A stretch of 64,000 nucleotides of DNA from Terfezia claveryi. Lineage: Eukaryota; Ascomycota; Pezizomycetes; Pezizales; Pezizaceae. The position numbers were made by a program, and so were the translations under genes. A model generated the notes under the pieces. It did not search any database. It saw only the letters and a program-made list of their open reading frames with translations, and was not told the DNA's origin. The number at the start of each line of letters is the position of its first letter. The stretch's first letter is position 1. Of this stretch, positions 12,425-24,269 are shown piece after piece. Location of the stretch: positions 434,001 through 498,000 of the forward strand of contig WHUX01000007.1 in the NCBI GenBank assembly GCA_015179025.1. The letters run 5' to 3'.

Positions 12425-12640
12425 GAAAAATAAAATAAAATAAAAATAAACCAAAAGACAAAACGGTTCACCGCGCACTCCAGTCGAAGAGGAGTACGCG
12501 GCTAATCCGCCCAGGAACACGAGCCTGGAATTAGCTAGGAGTCGAACCCGAGCCCACTCGCCGCCCTTTCTTTGGGGGCTTAAAGTGTATCCCCAACCAA
12601 ACCTGCAACTGAGCCAGTCGGCCACCACGGCTTTGGTGGG
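12425..12640 (-). ncRNA. tRNA-derived SINE-like or Pol III element
   Basis: On the minus strand an A-box-like word TGGCTCAGTTG (12606-12616) is followed about 57 bp later by a perfect B box GGTTCGACTCC (12538-12548), the internal promoter of RNA polymerase III genes. The spacing is longer than in an ordinary tRNA, and no cloverleaf with paired acceptor stems is evident. Downstream (lower coordinates) is a TTTATTTTATTTT-rich tail at about 12426-12450 that could end Pol III transcription. A tRNA-derived SINE or a Pol III non-coding RNA fits best; a tRNA with a long intron is less likely. Confidence 0.55.
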
Positions 12641-13329
12641 GATGGCTAGGTGGATGCAAACGGAAAGATAAAGTCGTGGGCTGTGTAGATTCCCCATTGT
12701 GGGTGGGCATGTGATATGAGAAGTAGCTATATAGTTCTGGTTGGCACCATAATGGTCTACGAGGGTCTGGGCACGAGACTACAGTCAAAAAGCTATGCAC
12801 ATCGGGTTGGGTTCAACTAGTGCATTTCACAAAAATTGTGGAAGAGTCATAATATATTCTTTGTCAAACTACTGTTAAACTTTCCGAATTTCTCACCATT
12901 TAACTAGGCCGGGTGGAGATATGAATTAATTATATAATCCTATTGGGTATGATTAGCACTTAAATTAGCATCAATTTGATTTCTCATATTTTGGGCTATA
13001 TGACTTCAGGTTCAGGGTAACCCACACTTCCCCGTTCCAACGAGGGGGAATGTGCGAGCTAAGAAGATGGCCAATGGGACTTGTGAAAGGAGTACAAAGC
13101 AACAAAACGGGGGCAGTCATGTTGACAAAAGAGCTCTGACAAAGATTTCTGGCACGAACCAAGGGAGAATTTAGCCTTACCACGATCCGTCAGGTCCCTG
13201 CCTACTTCCCATACCGTCACATCAAGCTAGAACTTATTGAACCCCATTTCATCACGGCTACCAATTGCTTTCATTATTGCACCCAGTCTCTAGCTTGAAG
13301 CCTCCCTCTAAGACCCACACCCAGCTAGT

Positions 13330-13540
13330 ATCCGGGTCCATAATATAATGGCGACCACAGCTTTGAATATTCCTTTGTATCCATCGCAAGTGTAGCCAGG
13401 TAGGTCTTCATCAAATAGAATTGCATCATTGAAACCAATTAATCCACAGGGTTTCATGATAGCAGGGATTGCGTGGTTATTGAAGGATGTTTCTTTTCAC
13501 AGATTCTACTTATCTTGGGTGATCTCCAATGTATATAGGG
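13330..13540 (-). repeat. Degenerate repeat, copy 1
   Basis: Minus-strand translation around 13380-13470 reads CGLIGFNDAILFDED, closely matching GLVSVNDSIMFDDDED from the second copy at 14480-14720. Both are followed, on the plus strand, by the shared phrase cttgggtgatctcca. The copies are strongly diverged and full of stops, so they look like relics of one protein-coding repeat. Confidence 0.5.
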
Positions 13541-14479
13541 AGTATTTTGTCTAATAACTGATGAAAGATGAGAGCTCGCTCTCCATACAAGTATGGCATG
13601 GTGGTAGTTGTCGCCCTAACTATGCTTAATTCAGAATTTGTGGATGAAGTAGAGGGGTCAGAATTCCCTTCACGATAAAGTCTCTTACGAGGCATGGCAC
13701 GGGTTTATGCATTGAGAAACAAAGATCACTCCCTAAGTTTACACTAGACGGCTCTTTTCCCTTAGTAGTAAGTTGAATGAGACTAGGTGCCCACGGTGTT
13801 GAGATATGCTCTGTATCCTGCACAAAGAGCAGATATAACAAGGGGTCAAACGGCAGCAGATCTCGCACTAGGATGATTCATTAGAAATTCTAATATATCT
13901 ATATATCATTTTGAGGTCTGAAGATTAACTTACCCAAGCTCGTACTTAGGCTCCTGGGTAATCGGGCGTTAAGGGGTAGGGTGGCTTGAGCTGAATGATT
14001 TGCTGCAGTCTGATTGCGGGCCACTTGGGCTTGTCATGTGATGATACTCAACGTTAGTCAATATAGTTCTCAACAAATTAAGGTCGACTGGCGACACATA
14101 TAATATACTTAGACCTGCTTGTGCCAACAAGACTACGCCTTAATAGTACCTGGGTACGAGGCACGAGGCTGTATTATAATGAGGTAGTGTAATCTCGCGG
14201 CGGAGATTCTTGCCGGATTCAAAAAATGAGAATAGGTACAGAGGGAGCGAGAACCAGTCCCAATTCCTTTTCTGTAGGTTGAGGAGCGGTGTTGAGTTCG
14301 GGGCAAGCAATTATGGCCGATTGCTGGATTCAAGTCCTCAGGCTTGAACAGGGGATAATATCGTTCTGACTGGTTCCACCCAATTCTCTTTCAGCTTTGC
14401 AAGTAAGGAGTCCGAGAAATCTCTATAGTCGGCGTATATGAAAGCGTCGCCTAGGGTGCCGTGATCGTCTTTCAAATGA

Positions 14480-14720
14480 CACGGTCACGACGGGCAACCC
14501 AGAACTGACCATATTGAGCATCCGTTATGTCCACCGCAAATATAACTAGTAGATCTTCATCGTCATCAAACATAATTGAATCATTAACACTAACCAAACC
14601 GCGGTGTTTGATTATAGCAAGCCATAATGGCGACTTTTTAGTCTCTGAAGGCACTTATTGTGTACTCATTCTCGTGGCAAAATCCCACCCACCTTGGGTG
14701 ATCTCCAAATATACGAAATT
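14480..14720 (-). repeat. Degenerate repeat, copy 2
   Basis: Partner of the copy at 13330-13540. The minus strand encodes AIIKHRGLVSVNDSIMFDDD, similar in order and spacing to copy 1, and the plus strand has the same cttgggtgatctcca phrase about 120 bp further on. I cannot name the parent element. Confidence 0.5.
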
Positions 14721-15229
14721 TCATTTCCCACGTATCCATACTTGGAGTGTAATCTCGAGAATGCTGTGTTGGATCCAGCTAACCCAAAGAAAAAACTCAG
14801 GAGCTAGATTTATGATCTTGTGTCGGTTAAATTTGTAGAACACTCACCCAACACTCGTCACCAGTGTAGTTGAGAGATCGTGAAGGTGTACTCCTTCGGA
14901 CAGTATGAGGAACCCCGGATGGATTCAAGGGTCAGGCAAATTAATCTGCCGCCCGCGCGTGCTATGTACATGGTATGTAATGAGTCGTGAAGGTAACAAG
15001 CAGTGGCGAGCCCTCCCAGCCGAAATTTAGCTCGAACTTGAAGTCGAGAAGTAAATTCTTTTTGGTGTTAAATAGAATAGATCCCATAGGGAGTTCAGGG
15101 TAATGCCGTTTCAAACAGGAAGATTGTGAGGTAGGTAAGTGTTTGTTTGCATTACCCTCGTTCATGTAGAAGCACAAAGGCAGGTAAATCAATTCATCGA
15201 GAAATTAAACTAGACTACATCAACATCGC

Positions 15230-15345
15230 TCTTCCAGATACATCAATCCACGAGAGGTAGGGACGGCCCAGAAGTAGAATAAATCCGCTCGTGGCAACCC
15301 GGAGGATGCAACCCTTCGTCATAGGCTTGATATCTTGGAATGTAT
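15230..15345 (-). pseudogene. Possible retroelement protease relic
   Basis: The minus strand reads KGCILRVATSGFILLLGRPY followed by LSWIDVSGR. The ILLLGRPYL phrase resembles the Leu-Gly-Arg-Pro flap region of LTR-retrotransposon aspartic proteases. There is no intact reading frame around it. This is a weak call based on one short phrase in a repeat-rich island. Confidence 0.25.
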
Positions 15346-16938
15346 TATTTAAACGATAATGTAGTGAACGATCTCACATGGGCCCTAACCGCTAGGAAAT
15401 ACTGTAAGATTACGAGGTTATTGAGCGGAGGAATCTTTGAAGAGAGAAGAGTGTGTATATTCAAATAATAACGGAGCTATCTAGATATCGCTATAAGTCT
15501 TAATGCTTATTATGGTCCTAGTGCTCTACCTCCAAAGAGATGTTTTCCTGCGTACTTTCCGGCTCTTTTATCCTTCGCAGTCTTTTCCCAATTGCCTTAA
15601 TGCGGAATCCTGGTTTCTCCTTGCATTCCCAATTGCCTTCTTTTGGTTGCTTACTTCCCGTGACCCTTCATGGGTACCAGCGAGAGTTATTCACAACAAA
15701 TACGAGTACTGATCTGCTCTAAAAAAAGCCCTCAGTAGCTATAGCTTCCAACTCTTCAGATGACCGCATCCACTCCGTGTGTATTGCACCTTTGGTTCCC
15801 TAATCCAATACATAATAGGTATATACGAGAAAGAATACATAGTTCTTGCCTATTTATCCCCTTCTTCACGAAGGCTCCATAACAATCTCAGTAGTTAAAG
15901 GGTGGAGGAACCACTGCATATATGGGCGAGCTGGGATACGGGATCAAAACCGCCTGGATTCTCCGGTCGCCGAGGCACCCCAAGACCATATACTACGAAA
16001 TTCGGGTACTTATGTACTTGGAAGGGGTCTGTCACGCCCTTCAACAATCTCCTCAAGAGCATCCCTTTTTATTTTTGTTATTGATTGATGCCTAAGGAGG
16101 AAGACTCAGAGCTCCCCCATACCTGGGATATATATATCAAGTGCTTATGATTCTTGCCTGGCTCCTACTTGCTGACGGGTCCTAAAATACTTGCCTTTTA
16201 ATTTCCCAAAAAAAAACTTGCTGGCGAGATTTACCAAACTGTTGGCTTCTCCCGGCTGCTTAGTAATATTGGATTACCTTTGTACGGGAAGATTGTTGGG
16301 ATCTACTAACAGTCAATCAGATGAATGCCCTTTTCCTTGTGTGATGGGTTTGTTCTTTATGAAACGATAACTTCGAGTTCGTGCCTAGGTTAATCTGTGA
16401 AAGAGACCAATTATTTCTCCATGTCCTCCGTCTATATGCCTTATAATCTGTAGATAAATGAGGCCAACAAGCATGAACCTGCATCGTGGGGATAACATAC
16501 GATACGAACTGACGTATGTAATTAGTTATGCAATTGTCTCGGGAATTGAAGGTCTCCTGACCAGTAAATATTCACACTATATATGTAGCTTCATCACCTT
16601 GAAGATCGGCACTATGCATATGCCATACCTAGTACGAGACTCAGGCCTCCCGCGTTTAAGTGCGTGCATGATGCAATGCACCTACCATTGGTGGTGGATC
16701 GCGTCGAGTGGGACTAAGCACAGAATACCCCACTGAACCAAACGCAAAATGCCCCTCCAACTACTGTTATATATACTTGAGTCGCGACATATTACATTCG
16801 AGCTATCAATCGATCGTTTTCTCCATATTACTAGACGGGAGAAGAATCAAAAACGCTAACAGAACAATATCAACCATCCTCATCTCGTTATCGCACTATA
16901 AGCCACATTACCTATCTCCACAACTGAGCATAGCTAGA

Positions 16939-19900
16939 ATGCCTCGCAAACCAAAAGCGGATCCCGTTGGGGGTGCGATAGGTAAAGGTGTTGGCGCTAT
17001 CCAAAGCGGTAGTATCATACACCAGCCGGGTCGTGACTTAAACTTTACTGTTTACCCGGTTACAGAACTCCTGGCAACAAACAATACCATATCTATATCA
17101 CAATCTCCTCCATCCAACCTACCTCCTACACGTTCTATATTCACTCCTCAGTCATACGCACAGACTGCTGCACAAGCCAAATCCAAGCAAACACAGTCTG
17201 CCAACCTTCAACAGAGGAGAATGTCAGGAAAGCAGCCCTTCGCTGGAGGAAAGGCACCACCAAAGGGGGGCCCAACCCTGCATGGCCGGCCTGCCCTTGA
17301 TGTAACTGAACCACCACTACCCCGGCCTCCACCGAAGCCCAAGACCACTAGTCCACCCCTCAATGAGAACTGGGAGCAAGATGGAGAGATGAATGCCCAT
17401 CTTGCGGAGAAGTTCAGAAAGGGTACCTTCAGGGGTCCAGAATCTAGAGACCAGGGAGGGAGGGAACCTATGCTTCCCCCTCACCCACTGCTTGCGAAGT
17501 AGGTACATGCTCTTACCTCTCTGACAAAGATCGGTTCTTCTGACAACTGGCAGATACGAACGTGAACTTCCAGAACCCACTTCTGCCTGGAGGTTGAAAC
17601 CAGAGATACCCACCGTGCAGGACCTTCTCTGTACTGATGTAGATATCCCGCCAAACCGAATCAAAGGGAAGTGGCCGAGCGTGGAAGAGTAAGCTATTCA
17701 CCGGGATACCGTTATTTTAGATGACAGAATACTGAGTGATATAGATACCTCGGTTCCCACTATGAACTACTAAGGGAGGATGCGTATTCAACCCTGAGGG
17801 ACGCCACCCTTTCTGTGAGGCTGACCCCGGACATGGATGATCTCACAGAAATATGTATTTATGAGAATGTGTGTGGTCTTCACCTTTGTTACCTGTGTAT
17901 AAGGAAACTAACATCGTGGGTAGGTCCGTATTGTTGGATATACATGGTCGCACCACGGGGTATGTATACTTTCCGCCAAATGGGCTTCTTGTAGCTGATC
18001 GTGGTTCTTTCCTTCCGTAGGTTGGTGTAAAATGCTCCTTCTCGCTCAACCGAGCACGCAAAAGGATTCAATGGGCAAACTCCAAAAGGCTTATCCCTGG
18101 AACCCTGGTGTGTCTTTCATGCGACAACTTTAAGGAGGAAAAAAACATGAGGCTGGCGACAGTGCTAGCTAGACCAGTTTCATCACTAGAGTTGAATCCA
18201 CCTGAAGTGGATCTTTTGTTTGCAAATGACCAAATCGAGATTGATGCACATAAACCGTGGCTTATGGTTGAAAGTAGGGGCTCGTATTTTGAGGGTAATT
18301 ACTAACAGTTTTGCAATACTTCCGTGTTTGGCTGGCTAATACTTGCATAGCATATAAGCACACACTTAAGGCACTCCAAAGAATGAATCCATCAAAGTTA
18401 GTTCTTAAAATTGTCTCATCTATTTGATCATAACCTAACATTGCTAGCTTTCCACTACATGAGCATATCGTCTCCATCGAAACGGAGATTCCCCCCCCTC
18501 AATATATCAAAGACGACCCTGTGTATGACCTATCACAAGTCTTTCCAGATGAGGCAAGTGAAGTCACCAGTGTCGACGTACTAGGTGAATGGCCCAAAAT
18601 CAAGGAGACTACGATAGATGAGAACCAGCTTGAAGCTCTGAAGAGAATGATTACAAACCGGCTTGCAATTGTGCAAGGGCCGCCTGGAACTGGCAAAACC
18701 TATACTAGTGTGCTGGTGTGTTATGCTAGCTGATTTCTGTCTGCTGTAGGAACTTGCTGACTCGATAACGCAGGCTCTCAAAGCTCTCATAAGTAATATG
18801 AAAGAAGGGGACCCCCCCATTGTTGTTTCGTGTCAAACAAATCATGCCCTTGGTAATTAAGTCTACCCTGTTCAATTTGGGGTTCAATAACTTACATCAT
18901 ATAGACCAGTTGCTACGGAAGATTATAGAGTTTGAATCAGAGGTCATACGGTTAGGTGGTCGTACCCAGGACCAAGATGAAATCAAGAAGCGAACTCTTT
19001 ACCAAGCACGCCTCGAAAGTACTATTCAAATCAAGGGCGCTGCACGTGGTCGTGCCAAAGCGGAGATGACGAGATTGGAAAAAAATATGATGGCCCTCTT
19101 GGAACCGCTGAAATCCGATCTGCTCAGCCCTCAGACATTGCACAAGCTTGAAATTATTAATGATAATCAGCTAAACGCGTTTGTCAAGTGGCGTAATGAC
19201 TGGGTATCTGCCATAGATGATACCAAGCCAATGGGGGACATGGCGTCCTGGCTCGAGGGTTTCGTTGATCATGTTGAGGATCATCAGGATACATATAAAG
19301 ATCTAGAGGAGGAAGAGATCGATACTGAACAGTTACTTGAGATTGAGGCTGAATTCCATGGCGCCAACGAAGAGTCGGAGTTCGAACTCAAAGGACAGTT
19401 TATGTCAGTTCGAAAATATTTCACAGTTGCCGAACCCATGGGTGTGGAGGAACGAATTATTCACGAGCACCTTAGGAGTAGTAAAGTTTGGGAATGGGAA
19501 GGCCACGTTCGTGCGGCTGTTTACAAGCGTTGGGAAGCCTTGGCGTTGGCAAAGGTTTTGGTTGCATTCAGGCAACTCAATATGAGATATGCCGAATGTG
19601 TTAAGGAGTTTAAGATTTCCAGGTTGGAGAAGGATGCATATATCCTTCAGGGCGCCAAAGTAGTCGGTATGACCAACACAGGTTTAGCAAAGTATCGCTC
19701 CTTGGTAGCATCATTATGCCCTAGGATTGTCATGATTGAAGAAGCAGCAGAATCCCTAGAAGGGCCTATCATCACCGCATGCTTTCCTACTATTCAACAC
19801 ATGATTCTGGTCGGGGATCATCAGCAGCTGAGGCCTCATTGCAACTCGAGGGAACTAGAGAAACATCCTTTTTCCCTTGGAATCAGTATGTTTGAAAGGC

Positions 19901-21153
19901 TGGTGGAAAATGAGATCGGTTTTAGCAGGCTGAAGGTACAACGGCGTATGAGACCTGAAATTCGTCGGTTACTCTCACCAATCTATAAGGATCTGGAAGA
20001 CCACGCACAAGTTATGAATAGACCCCACATCCCAGGGATGAATGCAGTCGATGTCTTCTTTTACTGGCACAACCATCATGAGAGCATGGACGATGGAACA
20101 TCAAGGCTAAACACGCTGGAGGCAGAGATGGTTGTTAATTTTACATTATACCTTCACTTCAACGGAGTGCCGCAGAAGAACATAACCATTCTTACATTTT
20201 ATGGCGGTCAAAAAAATTACATCACCAAACTCATACGCAAAAACCCGGAGCTAAGGCCCTTCGCAAACCAGATCAAAGTTGCAACCGTGGACAGTTACCA
20301 AGGAGAAGAGAATGAAATTGTTTTACTCAGCTTGGTAAGGAGCAACGACGGAAACACTATTGGTTTCTTGAATGTACAAAATCGTGTTTGTGTTGCCATA
20401 TCTCGCGCAAGGAGTGGGTTTTACATTTTCGGCAATGGGAAGATGATCACTCATGTCAATGAGCTATGGTGGGAAGTCAGCAAGATCCTCAGCAGCGCCG
20501 AGCCCAAGAATATTGGATACAGCTTACCTCTAACTTGCCAAAACCACTCTCGAAAGGTTGAGATCAAAGATATCTCTCAATGGATGGATATTAAGGGCGG
20601 CTGTAATGAGATATGCGGGCTGGTAAAGCCATGCTCGCATGTCTGCAAATTGAAATGCCACCCTTTCTCGCATGAGCAAGTTAGATGTTATGAGGGTTGC
20701 CTTGAGAAGCTATCATGCTGTGGACAACCTTGCCCCCTTCAGTGCCATGAGCCATGCGTATGCAAGAAGTGCAAGGCCCCTCGGACATTGCAGAGTGACT
20801 TGTTCATGGAGGATAGTGGGCCTAGTTCCGCACCGATTATTTTAGTTGGCGCAGAATCGACGAAGGTTACAGAAGACATCAGGCTCAGTGAGACAGACAC
20901 ACCAGTTCGGACCAAGACGACATATATACACACTTTTCGAGGAGATACTGAGTTGGTTATGGAGGAGGGGGTTGAAATTGCCGAGGTAGGAGGTGCGGAA
21001 CCGGGAACTGCTGCCGTTGTGAGTTCTGTGCAGGAGATTCAAAGCTGCTTGGAGGGTCTTATCATCGAGGAAAGTCTGATCGACTGTGATGGAATTTCGG
21101 GGCCTCCACCGATTGCTACAAAGGGGGCTGTTGGCTGGGAATGGGATGCGTAG
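16939..21153 (+). CDS. NFX1-type zinc-finger SF1 RNA helicase (ZNFX1/Hrr1-like)
   Basis: A superfamily 1 (Upf1-like) helicase with C-terminal NFX1-type cysteine-rich fingers. In fission yeast Hrr1 is the RNAi-linked member, and animal ZNFX1 acts in small-RNA inheritance and antiviral defence. Exon 1 is 16939-17498 (basic, proline-rich, disordered); exon 2 begins at 17554 (KYERELPEPTSAWRLKPEIP). Further exons join to VEEYLGSHYELLREDA, VRIVGYTWSHHGVGVKCSFS and FPLHEHIVSIE. Helicase motifs in order are Walker A GPPGTGKTYTS (near 18680), an EEAAE box (near 19740), VGDHQQLRP, VDSYQGEENEIVLLSLVRSN and VAISRARSGFYIFG. After these come Cys-rich units such as CGLVKPCSHVCKLKCH and CCGQPCPLQCHEPCVCKKC. 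The start codon is the first in-frame ATG followed by a plausible cellular N-terminus; upstream in-frame sequence is likely leader. The gene sits beside the repeat island. Confidence 0.88.
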
Positions 21154-21741
21154 TTTAGCGGGTTTTCTCGTGGGAAAGATACGGTCAGATATTGTGCTAC
21201 TTTGAATCAGGGTCTTTTGTTTTCTTTATGCTTTTTGAGGAATTGTTAGGGAAGAATGGATATTTGCTGGTAGGATTTTTTGTCATTAGCCTGAAAATTG
21301 CCCCATGCCCCATGCCTTTCGATAGCTTTTGATAGCTTTTGTGGATCAGGGGTGGGCATTTGGAAAGGGTACTATCCATAGCTAGCATTGTATGCTTTTT
21401 TTAAGGAAAATTTTCATTTGCGATTACTTGTCCGCCTGAGATAGTTGCAGCAAGGGTTGTTCAAAATCGAATAAATAGTTGTCTGTGCAAGTAGCTTAGC
21501 TACCCTGAACTCAATTGAGTACTTCTTAGGAAACCGAGATTTTTTCATAGATATTTAAGTACTATTGTTACTGTACATTTCCTTTCCCCTTTTTCCCTAT
21601 CTAAAACCCATATAGCAAAACACAGCCATGACTGCAAAATAATCAAACCGTATCTCTATCAAACACTGAAATATCTTAAGAAAAGTCTCTAGATGAATTA
21701 TTGATAACTCCACAAGGCTCCCCCAACAAACCACTACTAAT
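21154..21741. other. Convergent 3' intergenic region
   Basis: Lies between the 3' ends of the helicase and SQT1 genes. AT-rich, with a short direct repeat of gatagcttttg at about 21321-21342. No gene seen. Confidence 0.4.
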
Positions 21742-23187
21742 TTACCTGCCCAGCCCAGGGGCCACTGCCGCCGCGACAGCCTGCGGCTGCACATCAAACA
21801 CCAACGCCACATGATCATCCCCCGCGGTGACAATCCTCCGTTCGGTCTGGACAAACCCCAACACCCCATCCGCATGTCCCCTCCAACACCCCAGCTCCAT
21901 ACCACTTCTTCCATCCCACCGCTTGACTGTCCCGTCGACACCGCAGCTAGTCAGGATTATCCCTGTGGGCGGGTGCGTGCTGTTGATGAACTCGACTTTG
22001 ACGACGGTGTTTTCGCCATTGTCTTCGATGGTTTCGGAAGAGTCGAGGGGGACGGAGGTGCTGGAGGTTAAAGTTGAGCGGGGTCTGGGATGTGCGTTGG
22101 GGATGGTTCGGCGGACGGAGTAGGCCCGAGAGGTATCATATATGACGATTGATCCGTCTACGGAGGAGGAGGCGAGGAGAGGGAGGGAGCGGGAGAAGGA
22201 GAGGGATTCGACGGATTGGGTGTGGGTAGCCATTGTTGCTAGGATCTGGCCTGCTTGGGAGTCCCCCACCACTCCTACGCCACGACCACCCCTCCCTGTA
22301 GTTGTTCTCGGTAGCCCAACAACCTTACACACCCCACTCGCGCTCCCACAAACAGCCGCACTCGAGTCCCAGCTCACAGCAACACTCACCCACCCCTCAT
22401 TCACAAACCACCTCTGATCATCACTCGTCAAACCCACCACCGCCCTGCCCCCACCAACACTCACATCCCACGCATACAAACTCCCATCCAAACTAACAGT
22501 GACCAGTAACCCCCCATCCGGCGTCCACTGCCCTGCTGTACATGAGTCCGTATGGTTATACATCGCCTGCCTAAGCACCAACTCCCCGCTCTCCTCCACA
22601 CCGTAAACCCACACACTCCCATCTTCTGCACCCAACGCGAACATACTCTCTCCTGGGTGGAAATCAATCCACTGGACTTCCTTCACCTCTTGTACCTCGC
22701 TTACCCATTCCCAGCCATTGGCTTTAACGCCTGGCCGCCCGGGAACTTTTTGCCGCCAACTCCTCACTCGCCCATCAAGGCCTGCGGTGATGAGGTTATT
22801 CCCGTCTTTTGTCCATCCCCCCCCGACGACTGAATCACTATGCCCACCAAGTTTCTGTAGCAACTTCCCTTCCGCTGGCCGAACATCGCTAGAGTCAGGA
22901 ACCTCCCAGATGTATGCTACATCGTCGCCGCCCCCGGTGAGGATGATTTTCCCTGCGGCTAGGGGATGCTGGGAAACAGAGTATATCGAGTCAGAGTGTT
23001 GATCGAAGTAGACGCTGCTGTCGTTTATGAGTTCCACTTCCATTGGTTCGTCATCTTCGTTGCCGGAATCCATCTCGGCGTCGCCGTCAGTGAGGATCTC
23101 CTCGCCCGCTTCGTCCGGGTTGAGCATGGCGGGCTCGTCGTCCTCGAGGTGAGGGGATGAAGGGTAGGGAGAGGGCGAGACGGCCAT
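21742..23187 (-). CDS. SQT1: Sqt1-type WD40 ribosome-assembly chaperone
   Basis: An uninterrupted frame of 481 residues with WD40 repeats throughout. The length and acidic N-terminus match yeast Sqt1 (431 aa) and animal AAMP. Sqt1 binds the nascent N-terminus of ribosomal protein uL16 (Rpl10) and delivers it to the 60S subunit. The start chosen at 23187 (MAVSPSPYPSSPH) precedes an acidic segment (DAEMDSGNEDDEPMEVEL) and the first repeat SIYSVSQHPL. Repeats continue with GGGDDVAYIWEV, LITAGLDGRVRSW, LLVTVSLDGSLYAWDV and SSSVDGSIVIYDT to SCGVDGTVKRWDG and a final HADGVLGFVQTE. An upstream in-frame ATG at 23238 would add 17 non-conserved residues. Confidence 0.85.
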   Translation of the reverse strand: MAVSPSPYPSSPHLEDDEPAMLNPDEAGEEILTDGDAEMDSGNEDDEPMEVELINDSSVYFDQHSDSIYSVSQHPLAAGKIILTGGGDDVAYIWEVPDSSDVRPAEGKLLQKLGGHSDSVVGGGWTKDGNNLITAGLDGRVRSWRQKVPGRPGVKANGWEWVSEVQEVKEVQWIDFHPGESMFALGAEDGSVWVYGVEESGELVLRQAMYNHTDSCTAGQWTPDGGLLVTVSLDGSLYAWDVSVGGGRAVVGLTSDDQRWFVNEGWVSVAVSWDSSAAVCGSASGVCKVVGLPRTTTGRGGRGVGVVGDSQAGQILATMATHTQSVESLSFSRSLPLLASSSVDGSIVIYDTSRAYSVRRTIPNAHPRPRSTLTSSTSVPLDSSETIEDNGENTVVKVEFINSTHPPTGIILTSCGVDGTVKRWDGRSGMELGCWRGHADGVLGFVQTERRIVTAGDDHVALVFDVQPQAVAAAVAPGLGR

Positions 23188-24269
23188 TGTATAGAGCGTT
23201 TGTTTCGGAGGTATATTCGTCAAGCGCTGCTGGAACAAATTTCTTCGGCGGGAATTATGGTGGGGGTGTCTGGCTAACTACGTACTCGTCATTGTGGCTG
23301 AACTCCGATTACTAATTGAATAATGGTTCCAAGTGGCGAAAATTACCCTGAAGAGGTTCATTATTCAGCTTCGATTCTTACCTTTCTCTCACCATGCTAC
23401 ATTATTAATTACAAATACTAAGCTTATTCCCTGGAACACATCTTCCTAGAAGAAGCCTCAAAGAAAGGAGGGTCTGAAATCAGTTCCTGATTAGTGTACA
23501 ACGCTGAGCCCTGGTTCAAACGTTTGTGGCTAATATCCCTTCTGGCCTGACCTGCCGCAATTATTTGCCATTGAGGAACCCATCCACTACTTACAGCAAC
23601 GAAAAAAAGTTCACACCCAACGAAAGCCAAACTTTTTTATATTTATATACATATATTTATGGATACCGGTAATGCCGTGAGCTCGAAATATGCAAAGTAA
23701 CGGGGGTCTCCTGACGCCTACCGAAGGGAAATTTGTAAGGCAGGGCCCCGTAGCTATTTGAGAACGACAGAAAGTAGGTACGTACTACTATAGACTGTCT
23801 AGTACCCGAGTCAATCTGTATCTACAGTAAGGTTAACCAAATAAATGTCAACATCTGCTTTTAGATCCAAGGGCAATTACGTAAATGATCATTTCCCAGC
23901 TCACTGCGAGTATACTAATACGAGTATTTATTTCCATACACACAATAGGCCAAAAGAAAAAGCAAAGGATCTCTCAGGAACCAATAAATGAACGTTCTTG
24001 ATTGTTTCGACACCTCAAAATGGCGTCCGAGGCAGGAAGGTAGATATAGTTCACTCAACAGATACCCATACCGCACCTATCGTGACCATTTCTCTCTCCT
24101 CTCGGCCCAGCCCCACCTGGAGCAACGCCTCGAGACTAGTAATGGGCAGGCACAACAGCCGGTAGCAATAAGAAACAGAAGAAACCCATATAGCAAAGTA
24201 ATCCATATAATAAAACCAAAACACCCACTCCAATTCACTTCCTCAATCCCCAATCCCAGCAACCTACAC
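23188..24269. other. Intergenic region, 1.1 kb
   Basis: Contains the SQT1 promoter and, at its right end, the 3' region of the next minus-strand gene. Short frames here show no family resemblance. AT-rich microsatellite-like sequence (tatatttatatacatatattta) lies at about 23637-23658. Confidence 0.4.

Larger units (their letters stand above)
10499..16938. other. Gene-poor AT-rich island with degenerate repeats
   Basis: About 6.4 kb without any intact gene. Frames are short, broken by stops and unlike cellular families. The first few hundred bases are presumably the transporter 3' region. Inside are a micro-insertion at 11937-11973, a tRNA-derived element at about 12425-12640, two diverged copies of one sequence (about 13330-13540 and 14480-14720), and a stretch near 15230-15340 whose minus-strand translation resembles a broken retroelement protease. 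Two GTTCAGGGTAA words occur at 13010 and 15093. This is what an old, mutated transposon graveyard looks like. Confidence 0.6.

Noticed and set aside
12380..12800. Overlapping minus-strand frames of about 90-105 codons
   Set aside because: They lie across the tRNA-like element with A and B boxes; the frames are a by-product of its GC-rich sequence.
14101..14140. ttgtgccaacaagacta as another micro-insertion
   Set aside because: The terminus is similar with one change, but no flanking direct repeat can be seen, so it is not counted as support.
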